Of a stretch of DNA of 64,000 bases, positions 10,270-21,985 are shown in pieces. The notes under the pieces were generated by a model, which was given only the letters and a program-made list of their open reading frames with translations, searched no databases and was not told where the DNA came from. The position numbers were made by a program, and so were the translations under genes. The stretch lies in the NCBI GenBank assembly GCA_004194705.1, contig SADC01001112.1, forward strand, positions 248,001-312,000, in the 5' to 3' direction. The DNA is from Ditylenchus dipsaci (Eukaryota; Nematoda; Chromadorea; Rhabditida; Anguinidae). Within the stretch, counting starts at the first letter, position 1, and each line of letters starts with the position of its first letter.

Positions 10270-10800
10270 TTAACAAAATGATGTTCAACGTCTTTCTTTT
10301 TACACTAAATTGGTCTATTTTCGGTCCTTTCCCACCCCGAAATAGCCCTAAATCCCTTTTAAAAACGGTCAAAATAGGTATTGTTGGGTGGTCCCAAAAC
10401 TAAATTTTTTATTGACTAGAATACAAAAATAATGTCTTTTTTGAGCTTCTGAGGCAATTTTATGTCGATATGGGGTGTTTGGAAACACTTTAAAAAAAAT
10501 TCATTTGGGGGGGGGGCGGTATACTACGGTAGCGCCGAAAATTTGACCTTGGGTTAAATTTTTATTCTAGCCCAATATTTAAAAATAAATTATTATTTAA
10601 AACTGAAGACTTTCCCGGTTTTATAACTTTTACTGATAGAACATAACGTTCGAATAATTTTTTTAATAATGAAACGTTAATAATTTTTTCAATTAATCCA
10701 TATTTTATCGAAATATTCATTGAAGCAAAATGAGAAAGGTCTTATAAGACCTCGCTGCAGTAATGGCAGCCCAGAGTTAATTCTCGTAATTTAAGGAGTT
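10270..10800. other. AT-rich intergenic DNA
   Basis: No ORF, RNA or clear repeat structure is visible apart from homopolymer runs (a G9 run near 10,507). Confidence 0.5.
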
Positions 10801-10810
10801 CTGCAGAAGT

Positions 10811-11464
10811 GTGATAAATAAACTAGAGTCACTATGGAACCCCTATGAATCAAAATGCTGGTGCTGCGTCCATAAGAAAGTGGTCAAGAAGGATAAGTTA
10901 CGTAACAATTTAAGATTTCTGCCGAAGGCACTGATTCCCAAAGCTCTTCCAAGACCACTTCCAATCTTTTTGCACAACAGCGCCGTGGCAATAAGGATGG
11001 AAAAAGAAAAATGTGCAGCCCGCATTTATTCTAAAGCAAAGCGAGACCAGTGCAGAGACGAAGAAAAGCAAGATGGTATTGAAAGCAGTTTTTAGTTTTT
11101 ATACAGCAAAAAAAATTCAGAAAGATCAGGACCTGCAAGAGAAAGATTGAGAAGAGAGATGGAGGCTCAGAAGATAACACACTGTGATGGGTATGAACAA
11201 AGTGGTTGGATGAACCTAAGGCTAATGCTTGGTGGGTGGATTGCAAGCACAGGATTGGACTGTAACTATAAGCCAAACAATTTGCCCGCGAATTCCACCA
11301 GTGCTTATTGCTACCGAAAGAGTGTGCAGGCTGAATGCTGGTACAGTGACCCAAAACCAGAAAAAATTTTAACCAGCAACGGAAACTGTGAAAGTACCCC
11401 AGAAAGAGCTCCAATTAGTGAAAGGATTGCAGAAAAGGGCCAACCAGACAACAACTATATGTAA
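10811..11464 (+). pseudogene. unassigned coding-like stretch, probably broken
   Basis: Base composition is richer in GC than the flanks and two ORFs overlap most of it: 10,811-11,095 (Lys/Arg-rich, KKVVKKDKLRNNLRFLPKAL) and 11,147-11,464 (WMNLRLMLGGWIASTGLDCN and a Cys-rich stretch). No single frame stays open and no domain is recognisable. It may be a decayed gene or a captured transcript fragment. Confidence is low because length and composition are the only support. Confidence 0.25.
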
Positions 11465-11896
11465 AATCTGAGCCAGTGAATATGTTTTCCACTATCTAGT
11501 ACCTAAAAACTAGAAACACATCCTTTCTTACAGTTGCGGACAATTGATTGGCGTCAGCACATATATTTTTCTATCTTGTTGATTTTGAACTTAAATATAA
11601 ATGTTTTCGAAAAACCAAATACACGGTTTAGTAGAGCTCTTCAAGGCTACAAAACTGTCATTACACTTTTCTAAAAAAAAATAATTTTCTTGGTTTGTTT
11701 TGGGCAACTTTTAAGAGCGTTGCATTTTTTTGCCCGACAATTGATTGGCGTCAGAAAGTTTTATTGGATAATAACATAACAAACATAACAATTTACATCG
11801 ACAATAGCTTGACAATGTAAGCCCTAAATCTTAGCTACAATTTGGTAGGTCAAACTCTTCTTTTTGATTATTTCGAGAAAAGTTGAAAATCGATTT

Positions 11897-12333
11897 CTAG
11901 TCAAAATCAAAGTAAATGGAAGGAAAATGGTTGTTCGGTCGCATAAATACTGACTTTTCTTGAAAGTTTCAATATCGAAAGTTATGAGTTAATGCACTAT
12001 TTGAAAGCTTAATAATTTTTCTACAAAATGACATATCAGGCTTTTTTTGAAAATTGCACAGGGCTGAGAAAAGGATGGTTGAAGTTGAAAGAAGTGAAAA
12101 TGTCCCAAAATAAGGCAAAAATAGAGGTTTTTTTACTTCTTTCAACTTCAACCATCCGTTTCTCAGCCCTGTGCAATTTTCAAAAAAAGCCTGATATGTC
12201 ATTTTGTAGAAAAATTATTAAGCTTTCAAATAGTGCTTTAACTCAAAACTTTCGATATTGAAACTTTCAAGGAAAGTCAGTATTTATGCGACCGAACAAC
12301 CATTTTCCTTCCATTTACTTTGATTTTGACTAG
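11897..12333. mobile_element. 429-bp hairpin element inserted in left arm, CTAG flanks
   Basis: TCAAAATCAAAGTAAATGGA at 11,901 is mirrored by its complement ending at 12,329, and the whole element folds into one long hairpin with a loop near 12,110. CTAG flanks both sides (11,897-11,900 and 12,330-12,333). The other arm reads straight through (CGATTTCTAGTCAGTAGTTA near 32,155), so this is an insertion after the arms formed. There is no coding capacity: ORFs on the two strands are the same sequence read from both sides of the palindrome. Confidence 0.85.
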
Positions 12334-12452
12334 AGTAGTTATCCACCGCATTTTTGGACATTGTATGGGAAATGGACACCTCCTTATTAGGCGCCCAGGG
12401 GAAGGTTAGAGGACGGAGGAAGGCCGGAGGAGGCCCAGCTGGAGGGGAGATC

Positions 12453-14312
12453 TAGCCTAAGGGGGAAACAGAGATCCTGACGATGGGGTTCGATCCGGGG
12501 TAGCGGTATCGAATTCTCATTCCTCTAACCTCCCCTGGACACCTCCATATTAGGCGCCCAGGGGAGGGTCAGAGACGGAGGGGGTGTTATTTGGGGTGGC
12601 GAGGGGTGTGGGGTAGTTAACACTAATATTTGTGTCTTTTTGCAGACACATTACGAAATATCCGGACTGGGGAGCTTCCAAATTCTACAAGGGATACCTA
12701 ATTGATGTTTAAAAAATTTCGCGGGCTTTTTTTCAAAATTTGAACGGGTTTGTTTTCGTGGCGGGACCAAGTTTGACCGGCCCAACATTTTTTGCCGTCA
12801 TTTTGCCGATGACGAAATTCGTCAACTGGCCAAATGAGTCGTGGTGGTGTAGTGGGTAGGCTGCTCGACGACCCAACTTTCATGTTGAGAGTTCGACCCC
12901 GGATGGCAACATATATTTTAATCGAGGTTTGATTTTTTGGTAGGGACTTCCTTCTGCGGTGAACTATTTACCAGATAAAATAAAAATGAAGTGATTAAAA
13001 TGAATCTAATTAATTAACATCTGTCTGTATTATCAATGTGTCCCAATATTGTAGTTGGTGAAATGTACAACTTAATTTTTATGTTGAAAGGTGAATCTCA
13101 GATTGAATCCCAACTAAAAACTTTTAAATGGGATTTGGAGGCTAGCGTGGAACTCTTTGTGGAAACCCGGTCTACCAAATAGTATACAAGCCGTGGGTGA
13201 TTTTCCTTGAGACTTTTCCTTTTCGTTCTGGGTTCAACCATCATAATTTAGCTGATTTTGATGAGTAATTACGCTAATGACTATAGTTATCACCAAATAA
13301 TAAAACTTAATCACCATATCCCTTTATCACCGATAAAAAAGTTTCCATCGTGAAAGTTCCACCGTGAAAATAACAGCCTCTTCTGTCAATCTGCTGTGAC
13401 AGTGGCTGAATTGTTGGATAACCTTATTTTTATGGTGAGTGTTCGGTCACGGCTTGTAACAAAATCTTTTAATCGAAGGAACAATGCCTAATTGTTCTGT
13501 TATTGGTAGCTCGGATTTGACTGGTCCAATGAAAAAATACTTCGCCATATAAGCTGTAAAAATAGTCTTTCTGCCTCACGAATGTGTCTTAATAGTACAG
13601 TTGGTCAAATGTACAGCTTAATTTTTTATGATGAGGATTCAATCCCGGATGCTAAGCAAAAAATTTTTTATAAGATGCGGAGCCTAGCAACTAGAAAGCC
13701 CGGTCTACCCAATAATATACAGACCATGGCTGACTTCACTGTGCACATTTTCTTTTTGTTGTAAATTCAATCATAGTAACTAAGGTGATTTTTATGTCGG
13801 ATTATCTGAATCACCATATACTATATTCTCTCTAATAGAACACTACTCGATATTAAAACACCACTTAGAATTAGAACACCACCACGATTAGAGCACAGCC
13901 CCTTAGGGCCAAAGCTAGTGGGTGAACCATCTTTTATTGCAATTTTCAACCTGAATTCAAAAAATTTAAATGGTGTAAAAAAACCATGGTGTTCTATTAA
14001 AGAGAATACGTTAAGGAAACTCAATCACCATATCCGTGTATGACCGATTCGAAAAATTTATAATAAAGTAGGCATAAAAATCGAAGCACAGTAAGTTTTG
14101 AAATAAAAATTTGTTAAATTTTTGAGCAAAGGATGGCGACGTAACATGTTTAGACCATGGCAAATTTTTCTGTTATTTTAAGCTGTGCTAAAAGCAGTAA
14201 CTTTAAAAGTAAGTCGTGATAATAAGGTAATCTAATAACTTAGATTTGAAATGTTATGATGAACCCCTACCTCTATATGGCGCTAGTAATTAGTACGTTG
14301 ATGGTTCAATCC
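12453..14312 (+). repeat. series of degenerate tRNA-like modules (left arm)
   Basis: At least five segments have pol III-like A- and B-box pairs in the same orientation: TAGCCTAAGGGG/GGTTCGATCC (12,453, 12,487), TGGTGTAGTGGG/GAGTTCGACCCC (12,844, 12,889), TGGCTGAATTGTTGG/GTTCGGTCAC (13,403, 13,441), AGTTGGTCAAATG/GGATTCAATCCC (13,599, 13,635) and a weaker one ending GGTTCAATCC (14,303). A related copy near 13,050-13,110 shares TGTACAACTTAATTTTTATG with the one at 13,600. B boxes are often followed by GGATGGCAA/GGATGC and then AT-rich tails ending TTTTAATCGA. They look like tandem, diverged tRNA-derived SINE units rather than functional tRNAs. Confidence 0.5.
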
Positions 14313-15484
14313 TCGGCGGCGAATAATTTTTATTATTGTTGTTTGGATTAGACGCTGCCACTCCAAGTTTATTTTGCCCAAGTCAAGCAATATATCCCTG
14401 TTGCTTAATTTTCCCGGGTCCATTCGGATTAAGTTCAGGTCAAGTGGAAAAAGTGTCGGCATTTTTGCTTTATGAATAGCAATCCATTTTGCCAATGTGT
14501 CATAATTGTCTAGTAGGTGAGGTGTATTTGTTAAGAGTTTTTCATTACTACAGCAGGAACTATAATCTATTCTCTAGTTCGACTGCCACATGTGCTCTAC
14601 TAAACTCTTTCTCTCCGATAAATGACCGTCTAACCTATCCATGTGTTTGTTGGCGTAGTAGGCTGATTTTGATAATGGTGTTCTAACCTTGGGTGGCAAA
14701 AAAAATCTTTTAATCCTAATTTAAAGTAAAACAGTTTGGCTTCTCAGGGGTTCGGGTCGAACAGGTCGCTTACGAAATGTTATGGCTGTATGAAAAGCCG
14801 CCCATTCTAGCACTGTGGGTTTCATCTATGTAAATAGTCTGTCCGTCCGTGTATCTATAACCATTTAGTGCAACTGAATAACTGACCTTTCATACATGTG
14901 AGCTTTAGTTGACTAACATATATTCTCTGCTAAGTGGGCAGAGTCTCCCTCTCTAATAAACAGTGTCCCTGTCTGATAACCAGGGTTTTCCTCCACCAAT
15001 TCTATTTATTCATCAACGCTTTTAGTGACTTTCTACAGTCAGAATTTCATGGGAAACAAGATAGAAATTTTTTCACACCAAAATCACTTCAGAAAAGCAA
15101 GGTGGCTAGCAAATGTTTGACCCGGGAAGAAATAAGTACTATTGAGAGGTAGGATTTCAGTATTATTTAGGAACTGACATTTTTTGCGATTTCAATTCAC
15201 ATTATTTCATGCAATCGTATGCTGAAAATGACGGCAAGAAGCCTGACTACATTTTGAGTGTAAGGTTGCAAATGATTGTGTAAATTAAAGTTGGGAAAAC
15301 ACATCAGCTCCAGGACACTACCTAAAAGTACTGGGATTGTCCTATTGAGGATTTCATCAAATTGGACATGGTTCAATGTTTTTTTGAATTTCAGCTAATA
15401 CTTTATAGTAACTTTTCATCTGTATGATAGATCAAATGAAAGCCCAGAACCTTGGCTACATTTTGACACTAAATTTGTAAATAA

Positions 15485-15535
15485 AAGGAGATTATAATAA
15501 GGTCCGCAGCCGGTGGTAGTCGAACCCGGATTAAA
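15485..15535 (-). other. tRNA-like B-box remnant
   Basis: The complement reads CCGGGTTCGACTACCACCGG, a good B box, next to a short palindromic GC-rich run (GGCACCGGCACCGGTGCC) at 15,590. The A box is not clear. The mirror copy is in the right arm near 26,620. Confidence 0.3.
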
Positions 15536-16519
15536 AAAATATTCAAATTTCAGTAAAAAATAGGCAGCGGTGCCAGCGAAAAAATCGGCACCGGCACCGG
15601 TGCCCGCACCGGTGCTTTTACATCACTGGTTACGTTACACGAAGAGTTCATCTGTGGCAGAGCTTACTGAAAAGTACGGCCATTTTCCGTACAACCTTTA
15701 TTAATCCCTCTCACCCTTTAATAACCCACAGTCTTGTTTCTTGTCTAGGATTTAGAGTAAAGGTAATTTTTTATTTACAATTTCAAAATTTTGATGTAGT
15801 TGAAATCAATACACTACGGAGAATTACTGGAGGTTATACAGTATGTAATCATGAATTTGACAACGGAAAAAAACTTCAGAAAGCTTTTGCATTTTTCTAA
15901 GAACACGAAATGCAGATCAAAAAATTTACTAGGTCGCAGCTTGAATTTAGCTAATGTATAATTCTGTAATTTTTGTTTTCCTGACTCCTGTTGATCACTG
16001 TTTATTTTTCAATTATTTCGATAGCTCTTTAACTGTAGGTGTAAGCATGCGCGTTTGTTTTTTCATATCGCCTTGCTGGACTAAAATAATCGAATAAACT
16101 TCAAAAGCAGCTTTTATTACCCACATTCAGTAATTTATTGACTGAATGTGTTCGGAACGCGATTTATCTCACTTTCGTGGACCTTTTGTGGAGATCTTAG
16201 TGTCATTGAATAGCCCTTTCATTGTAGATAGAGGCATGCTTGTCGGATTTTTCATATCTCCCTACTGGACGAAAAATTGGGGCCGGAAGACTTTTTGCAA
16301 TTAGATTTGGGTTTGCTGTGAATAAAATTGAGATTTCGCCCCCTTGAAGTTGAAAAGTGGAGGTTTTATGTGAAAATATCAAAAATATTTGAATTGGCGC
16401 CAATTTTCTGGCAATACCGCCAGGCCTACTAGCCTTCGTAATGAAACTTCTTGTGATATTTTTTTCGGACTATGCTTTTAGTAAACCCTGTTATTGCCAA
16501 TTTGTCGCATTTTTTTCAT

Positions 16520-16914
16520 ATTCCCCAAACCATCAGGATAGGTTCTGAACCACGTGGTTACCCCACAACTACCAGTAGGAGGCTCCATTCATGGGGCTCG
16601 AAACAACAGGAAAGTACTCCAACCACCACGACGGAGCCCAAACTTTGTGGATACCCCTCAAACCAGGATAGGGATCGAATCACATTCATACCCTTCAACA
16701 ACCACGAAGAGGCTCGAACTACAAGGAAAGTACTCTAACCGACAGAATGAGGTCTAAACCACATGGATAAGCCCTAACCACCAGGACGGGACCCAAACAA
16801 CGTGAATGCCCTCAAAGATCAGGACGGGACCTAAACCACCAGGATAGGGCTCGAACCATCAGGAAAGTACTCGAACCGCCAAGATTGGATCCGAACTACT
16901 TAGAAACCCCTTAA
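16520..16914 (+). repeat. degenerate minisatellite ACCAxxAGGATxGGxxxxGAACC
   Basis: Units of 30-40 bases repeat the phrases 'ccatcaggataggttctgaa', 'accaccacgacggagcccaa' and 'accaccaggatagggctcga'. The same style of unit fills the Helitron (28.1-29.5 kb) and recurs inverted at 21,470-21,600 and 25,200-25,620. ORFs through it are repeat-encoded and not genes. Confidence 0.7.
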
Positions 16915-16944
16915 AGAACCCCTTTGAAACCCCTTTTAGGACAG

Positions 16945-17175
16945 AATGGCTTGTTTGTTGCAGGAAAGAGACTGTAAATGTACTAACTACTCTTCTCAAG
17001 TTCGACCCTTCGCTACTAAGGTCAAGAATTTCATTTTTATTATCATTTTTTCTCTCGCCCAGGACTGCTCCATAAAAAAATCGGGTTACGGTTCGAGAAC
17101 GAGCTCAGTTAGGCTATCTTTCAGTATATGAGGCTCCTTGATAGGGGAAGGGTGGTCGTGCCTTTTCCGTGTGAG
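16945..17175 (+). repeat. half copy of the 3.4-4.2 kb tRNA-like palindrome family
   Basis: CAAGTTCGACCCTTCGC (B-box-like), GACTGCTCCATA, GAGCTCAGTTAGGCTATCTT and GGTGGTCGTGCCTTTTCCGT follow in the same order as in the right arm of 3,429-4,207. A matching opposite half lies near 17,715-17,760 (AAGGCACGAACACC, TATCAAAAAACCTTATATAC), so 16,945-17,760 may be one disrupted element. Confidence 0.55.
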
Positions 17176-17375
17176 GTAAGTGAGTGCGCTCATCTCTAAC
17201 CTACCATGCTCTCTGCGCCCCTTCCAGGGCGTAGGCGCCTTGGGCGCTTGAGAATAAGAGATGCGCACACCCACATACCTTAGGCACAAATAACTAGAAA
17301 GTAATTCTAGATGCGAAAAAAATGTATGCACACCAGAGTTTCTTTATGCGGTAGGCCCAGTCAGCAAAAGTATGT
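17174..17375. repeat. cruciform repeat family, copy 2
   Basis: GGTAAGTGAGTGCGCTCATC and GAGATGCGCACACCCACATA form the hairpin, followed by TTAGGCACAAATAACTAGAA and CAGAGTTTCTTTATGCGGTA as in copies at 10.1 and 45.4 kb. Confidence 0.75.
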
Positions 17376-19690
17376 TCAAATTCCATCTTTTTGTGGTAAA
17401 GAATTTTTTGTAAAAATCTATTTTTGTGTGGAAAAATGTGAAAAAATAACTTTTTCGTCATTTTAAGCATATAAAAATTACTTAGGAGTCATTTAAACTA
17501 AGTGAAACCCCCCAACCCAATAAGTGCCAAATTTCGGCCATTTTCTGAAATAATCAACAGAATCGGAATCCTAGCGATTTCTCGGACTAAATTGACCGAA
17601 CACATCTTAATAATGTGAAAAGTGTCGGACCCAGCTTAGGGCTCGATGTCTTGTAGGTTGTTGCTATATCGGAAGTTCGACTGTCACATTGTTAATATCA
17701 CATTGTTAACCTTTTTGAAGGCACGAACACCTTGTCACCTATCAAAAAACCTTATATACAGTGTCTTTCACTTCGAAAATAACTTTGGCTAAAGACATCA
17801 TTTTGTTGCCCTTTTTCTGAAATGCTGGTAACGGGGTCGGTATAAGCTTTGTAAAACAGATTTGTCGAATCATCGATAATTCTTGGACAATTTGACAATA
17901 GGGTGTTTCAAGTAAAATCAGCAGGGGAGTAACGTTATTTTTGGAAATTTCTAAAATCAAAAATGTTTTTTTCTTCAAAAAATACAATTAAATAACTGAG
18001 CTGCCATTTTGCCTTGAATAGAACTTTGACTATGAGAGTTCAACAAAATGTTTCAAAAAGATTTTTTAAACATTTTTCAGCATGTTTATTAACCACAACG
18101 TCATAGCACACCTGCTCGGTGGCCAGTGTGGTTTTTATTTTTGTGTGTTTGATTTATTAGTTTTGATCTATTGGTGTTGATTAGTGTAGAGAGCCTTGAG
18201 TTGTAAAAAGACAGTGGACCTGCCAATGACATGCGTCGTAAGGCACAGACAGAGTAGGCAGAGAAACAAATTTGTTGACAACAAGATTAAGCTGTTGGGG
18301 GTGAGGCAGAGAAATAATGTCATTACGTCTAAGGCAGTCATTTCGCTACTCAATGTCAAGCCTAGCCTGAATAATCAACACCAATAGATCAAAACTAATA
18401 TATCGAAAAAATAACATTAACGAATCCATTCAATAAGCAGCGATGCAAATACAATCGAGTCTCGCTAACCCGGCAATCCGCTAATCCGGCACCCTTCGCT
18501 TATCCGGCACCACGAGTTCAGTTTGGTTAGCCGCCGAAGAAAACCCTTGATGTTCACCCTGGGGGCTCCGAATCGTCCTTTTTAAATAGATTTGTCTTTT
18601 TTTTTGGACCCAATTCTTTTTTTATTTTTAAAAAATTTAGTCAAAATCTTTTTTTTCGCTTCAAAATGGCAACAAGCACTGGAAAAAATGACCCTTTTAC
18701 TTCAAAAGTAGTCAAAATGTCCTCTTTTTACGCTCATGCCCTTTTTGAAATTTTTCATTCGGAGCCCTTTCTTAATTAGATATGAAAATTGTACATTCAT
18801 TATAAAGCTTGAAGACAAAAGAAAAAATAAATAGATCAAACATAAAAAAACAGCGTCCATGATGGTTCGAACTCGAGAGAATACTCTAGCGCAGAATGCA
18901 CACTCATTAGGGCACACTCATCACACTTAGTATTGGGGAGTTGAGGTGCAAGCAAGAAACAAGAACAAGAAAAACATTTTTTGCAAGAACAAGAATCTTG
19001 CAGAATTTTTTTTGCAAGATTCTTGCAAGAAAGCAAGAAAATTTTACAACACTACAATTACACAAAATTCTTTATTCATAACACCCAAACATGCAAACAA
19101 AACGAATCAATAAGTGAAATTTATATCAGGCAAAGCACGATTCAAAAAAATGAGTTGCTCGGCGTTCATTGGTCCAACTGACTGCGCTTGTAGTGAAACA
19201 TGTCCCTCGCATGGCTGAAAAGTTGTTCACTTAGGTGACACGTCGACAGAGCAGACAGAAAACCATAAGCAGCTTTATAGAGAACAGCGAAACGTAACGC
19301 GTTTTTTGCCAGTAGAGGAGCGGGTCGGAGTGCAATGGTATTGGCTTCTCGGCGTTGTACGAAATTAATTCCTAACGCAGACATTTAAACACAAACAATC
19401 ACTTATTTTACAAACGCTTACAAAATCTAGATTCTGCTCCCAGGTGGTTGTTGGTCGAATCGAATTGTTCTCCTGAATTCCATCCACTTTGCGGGTAAAC
19501 AGACTTCTCGGCTTTTTCACAAGCGTTGCCTCACTTCTGCTTCCACATCAATATGTTGCACTTGCTCTTCCACTGGCTCTTCCATTGGTTGATATTCGCT
19601 GACCAGCCATTGCTTGACCATGCTCCGGAATTGATTTTCGCCCTTAAAGCAACGATCCTTGAAACGAGGGTCAAGGAAGAGTGGCAGACC
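17376..19690. other. inverted-repeat spacer, left part: no gene supported
   Basis: This stretch holds repeat pieces only. 18,009-18,133 is one of an inverted pair. 18,449-18,520 resembles a pogo-like end (ATCGAGTCTCGCTAACCCGG, then repeated 'CCGGCA'). A mirrored pair (TTTGATCTATTGGTGTTGATT at 18,162 and AATCAACACCAATAGATCAAA at 18,371) bounds a 230-bp hairpin-like element at 18,160-18,392. 18,960-19,040 is AAGAATCTTGCA-type low complexity. A B-box-like GGTTCGAACTC lies at about 18,868. Confidence 0.5.
18009..18133 (+). repeat. inverted pair, left copy
   Basis: About 125 bases (from TTGCCTTGAATAGAACTTTG to CGGTGGCCAGTGTGG) recur as the inverse complement at 21,853-21,985 with few differences. 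The pair spans 3.7 kb of the spacer and could be the ends of another element nested in it. Confidence 0.8.
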
Positions 19691-20200
19691 ATACTTAGGC
19701 TTCAGGCTTATTCCAGCGTATGTTAGGCTTAGGCATTAAGACTTAGGCCTAGGCTTTAAGGCTTAGGCCAGCGTATGTTAGGCTTAGACTTAGGCTTAGG
19801 CCAGCGTATGTTAGGCTTAGGCATTAAGACATAGGCCTAGGCTTTAAGGCTTAGGCCAGCGTATGTTAGGCTTAGACTTAGGCTTAGGCCAGCGTATGTT
19901 AGGCTTAGACTTAGGCTTAGGCCAGCGTATGTTAGGCTTAGGCATTAAGACTTAGGCTTTAGGCTTATTCCAGCGTTTGTTAGGCTTAGGCTTAAAGGCT
20001 TAGGCCAGCGTATGTTAGGCTTAGGCATTAAGACTTAGGCTTTAGGCTTATTCCAGCGTTTGTTAGGCTTAGGCTTAAAGGCTTAGGCCAGCGTATGTTA
20101 GGGCTGATGCTTTAGGCTTTAAGGCTTAGGCTTTAAGGGCTCAGGCTCTTTAGCGTAAGTTAGGATGAAGCCTAAGTCTAAGCCTTAGGTCTCACATCCC
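19690..20200 (+). repeat. interstitial TTAGGC-like minisatellite
   Basis: More than 25 copies of TTAGGC, the nematode telomere unit, occur in about 500 bases, mixed with variants (TTAGAC, TTAAGG) and joined by a regular phrase, GGCCAGCGTATG. Higher-order units of roughly 21, 33 and 60 bases are visible. The tail at 20,165-20,195 reverses to GCCTAAGTCTAAGCC. Because units are degenerate and in one main orientation it is not a functional telomere. It may be a decayed telomeric insertion or a minisatellite that arose from similar sequence. Confidence 0.85.
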
Positions 20201-20540
20201 GATTGATTTATAAAACTTTGACGTATGAAAATCGGTCGGTAAAAAATGTTGAGGGCTCAACAGAGGTTAACATGGGGCTCAAGATTTGCCGAAACTTTGC
20301 AGAGACAAGATCTCGAATTTCTGCTATTGCCATCTTGTAGAGCTCAAAAAGTTGAGGAGGGTCAATATCAGATTTGTCACCTTCCCCTAAAAAATTTGAT
20401 ATTTCAGTATTTTTCTATAATGTTGACCCCTAAAATGTTGACCCCTCAACACGACCACATTTACAGCCATTAATAAGAGTATTGATTTTGCTTGAAGACA
20501 TTGAAGTTTCAAAAAAATTAGATTTGGCTTTAAAAGTGAC

Positions 20541-20711
20541 TACCGTATTTTCTCTATTAAACGCCCCCTCTTCAATAAACGCCTTCTCTCTAATAAACGC
20601 CCCTTTTTGACTAAATTTTTAGAGTTGAAGTTATTTCTGATTAGCAATTTCAGAGCTTTTTTTGGGGTTGAAAAATAAACGCCTGGAGCTTTTAATAGAA
20701 AAAAATACGTT
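20541..20711. mobile_element. small MITE, ACCGTATTT termini, 'AATAAACGCC' type
   Basis: TACCGTATTTTCTCTATTAA at the left and TTTTAATAGAAAAAAATACG at the right are inverted. AATAAACGCC repeats three times inside, and GGGGTTGAAAAATAA precedes the right end. The same plan occurs at 50,748-50,845 and 50,935-51,232. Confidence 0.7.
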
Positions 20712-21740
20712 ACACATTTTTTCTTAACACAGAATACCATTTGTAATATGAAACTCCTCCTGAAGATCAACGAAAATAAAAGACACGTCTCTATTTAAGA
20801 CTCCCCTTCCCCATGGCTTTGTAAAATGCCTAATTTGTTCACTGTGAACTTAAATTTTTGAGAGAAATTAAAAAATCCGTTACAATTTGACTAGAAAAAA
20901 TCAGTTCTGCGCTCAAAATGGGGTCTAATTTTTTATTTTAAACTTTTGCGCTGAACTCGGCGCTAAGTCTGGACTTTTGTCTGCCCTGCAAATTTTCGGA
21001 AAGCTGTTTTGTTTTGTAAAACTCTTTCTGCTACTTTCAAAGGATATTAAGGCTTTTTTTTGATATGACTCTGTATCATAAAAATGAAAGTTAATTAAAA
21101 GTTGGGTGTTTTATTCATTTCATATTAGCAGCCCTTCCAGTAGGGGACCAAAGGTAGGTTGTTCCTGAATTCAGTGAAGGTAAAAACATCTCTCGGTAGA
21201 GCGCTACTTGCGATACACGTTGTTTTGCTGTTTATTAGAGTTCTATGCAATAAGTATTAATGTTTCGCTCACTACACTTATTTTGATATTTTCGGAGCGG
21301 TATGGTCGAAATACACAAGAGCTCTCTTGTATTATAAAACCGCTGTCAGGATGTTAAAAAGTATGAACCCCATGTTTTCTATTAGAGAAATACAATAACA
21401 ACCTTTTATTTCACAAAAAACTTTGTAAATAGCGAATGATGTTGCTCTTTGAATTAATTTTCGGGTTGGCGGTTTTGGTGTATCTAAGTGGTTCGGGCTC
21501 CATTCTAGTGGTTTTGGCTTATCAAAGTGCTTCGGGCTCTATCCTGATGGTTCGGGTGCATCCACGTGTTTGGGTACTTTCCTGGTACTTGGGGATAATC
21601 ACGTGGCCATTTACCTACCCTACCTGGCCACCTAACCATCCTAACTTGCCACCTACTTGCTCTGCCAGACCACATACTTTCACTAATTTTTTCAAGACAA
21701 AAAATGATGTGAAAAATACAGAAATTATAGTTATATGAAA

Positions 21741-21851
21741 GTTTGATGTTTGTTTTATTTGGCTACAGCGGAATGCTTTTTCCTATATGCGAAAACTGAC
21801 TTCCACATAAAAATCTAAGTTATGGCCCTGGGAATGTCAAAATATGTAAAT
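21741..21851 (+). repeat. direct repeat copy 1 of a 110-bp unit
   Basis: GTTTTATTTGGCTACAGCGG through CAAAATATGTAAATTGTA recurs almost identically at 22,794-22,900, with more diverged copies near 22,985-23,045 and 23,150-23,240 (shared AACTGAGTTATGG phrases). Confidence 0.8.
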
Positions 21852-21852
21852 T

Positions 21853-21985
21853 GTAAACCACACTGGCCACCGAGCAGGTGTGCTATGACGTTGTGGTTAA
21901 TAAAACATGCTGAAAAATGTTTAAAAAATCTTTTTGAAACATTTTGTTGAACTCTCATAGTCAAAGTTCTATTCAAGGCAAAAAG
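21853..21985 (-). repeat. inverted pair, right copy
   Basis: Inverse complement of 18,009-18,133 (ACCACACTGGCCACCGAGCA to TTCTATTCAAGGCAAAAAGA). It abuts the unassigned ORF and a direct repeat. Confidence 0.8.

Larger units (their letters stand above)
11695..16914 (+). repeat. left arm of giant inverted repeat
   Basis: From TTGTTTTGGGCAACTTTTAA at 11,695 to GAAACCCCTTAA at 16,914, this arm is the near-identical inverse complement of 25,235-32,383. Stretches of many hundreds of bases differ only by scattered single-base indels and substitutions. It holds no convincing gene, and short ORFs recur as mirror images in the other arm. It differs from its partner by a 429-bp hairpin element at 11,901-12,329, which is missing on the right. 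No target duplication is visible at the outer ends. Confidence 0.95.

Noticed and set aside
12028..12261. Mirror-image ORFs on both strands (MTYQAFFENC... twice)
   Set aside because: Both arise from the two arms of one palindromic element; a peptide read from both strands of a hairpin is not evidence of coding.
12698..16738. ORFs of 60-90 residues repeated at 25.4-31.8 kb on the other strand
   Set aside because: They are identical because the giant inverted repeat arms are identical. Composition, lack of splice context and overlap with tRNA-like and minisatellite sequence argue against genes.
19690..20200. CRISPR array or true telomere
   Set aside because: Units are contiguous and degenerate without unique spacers, the organism is eukaryotic, and unique sequence lies on both sides.
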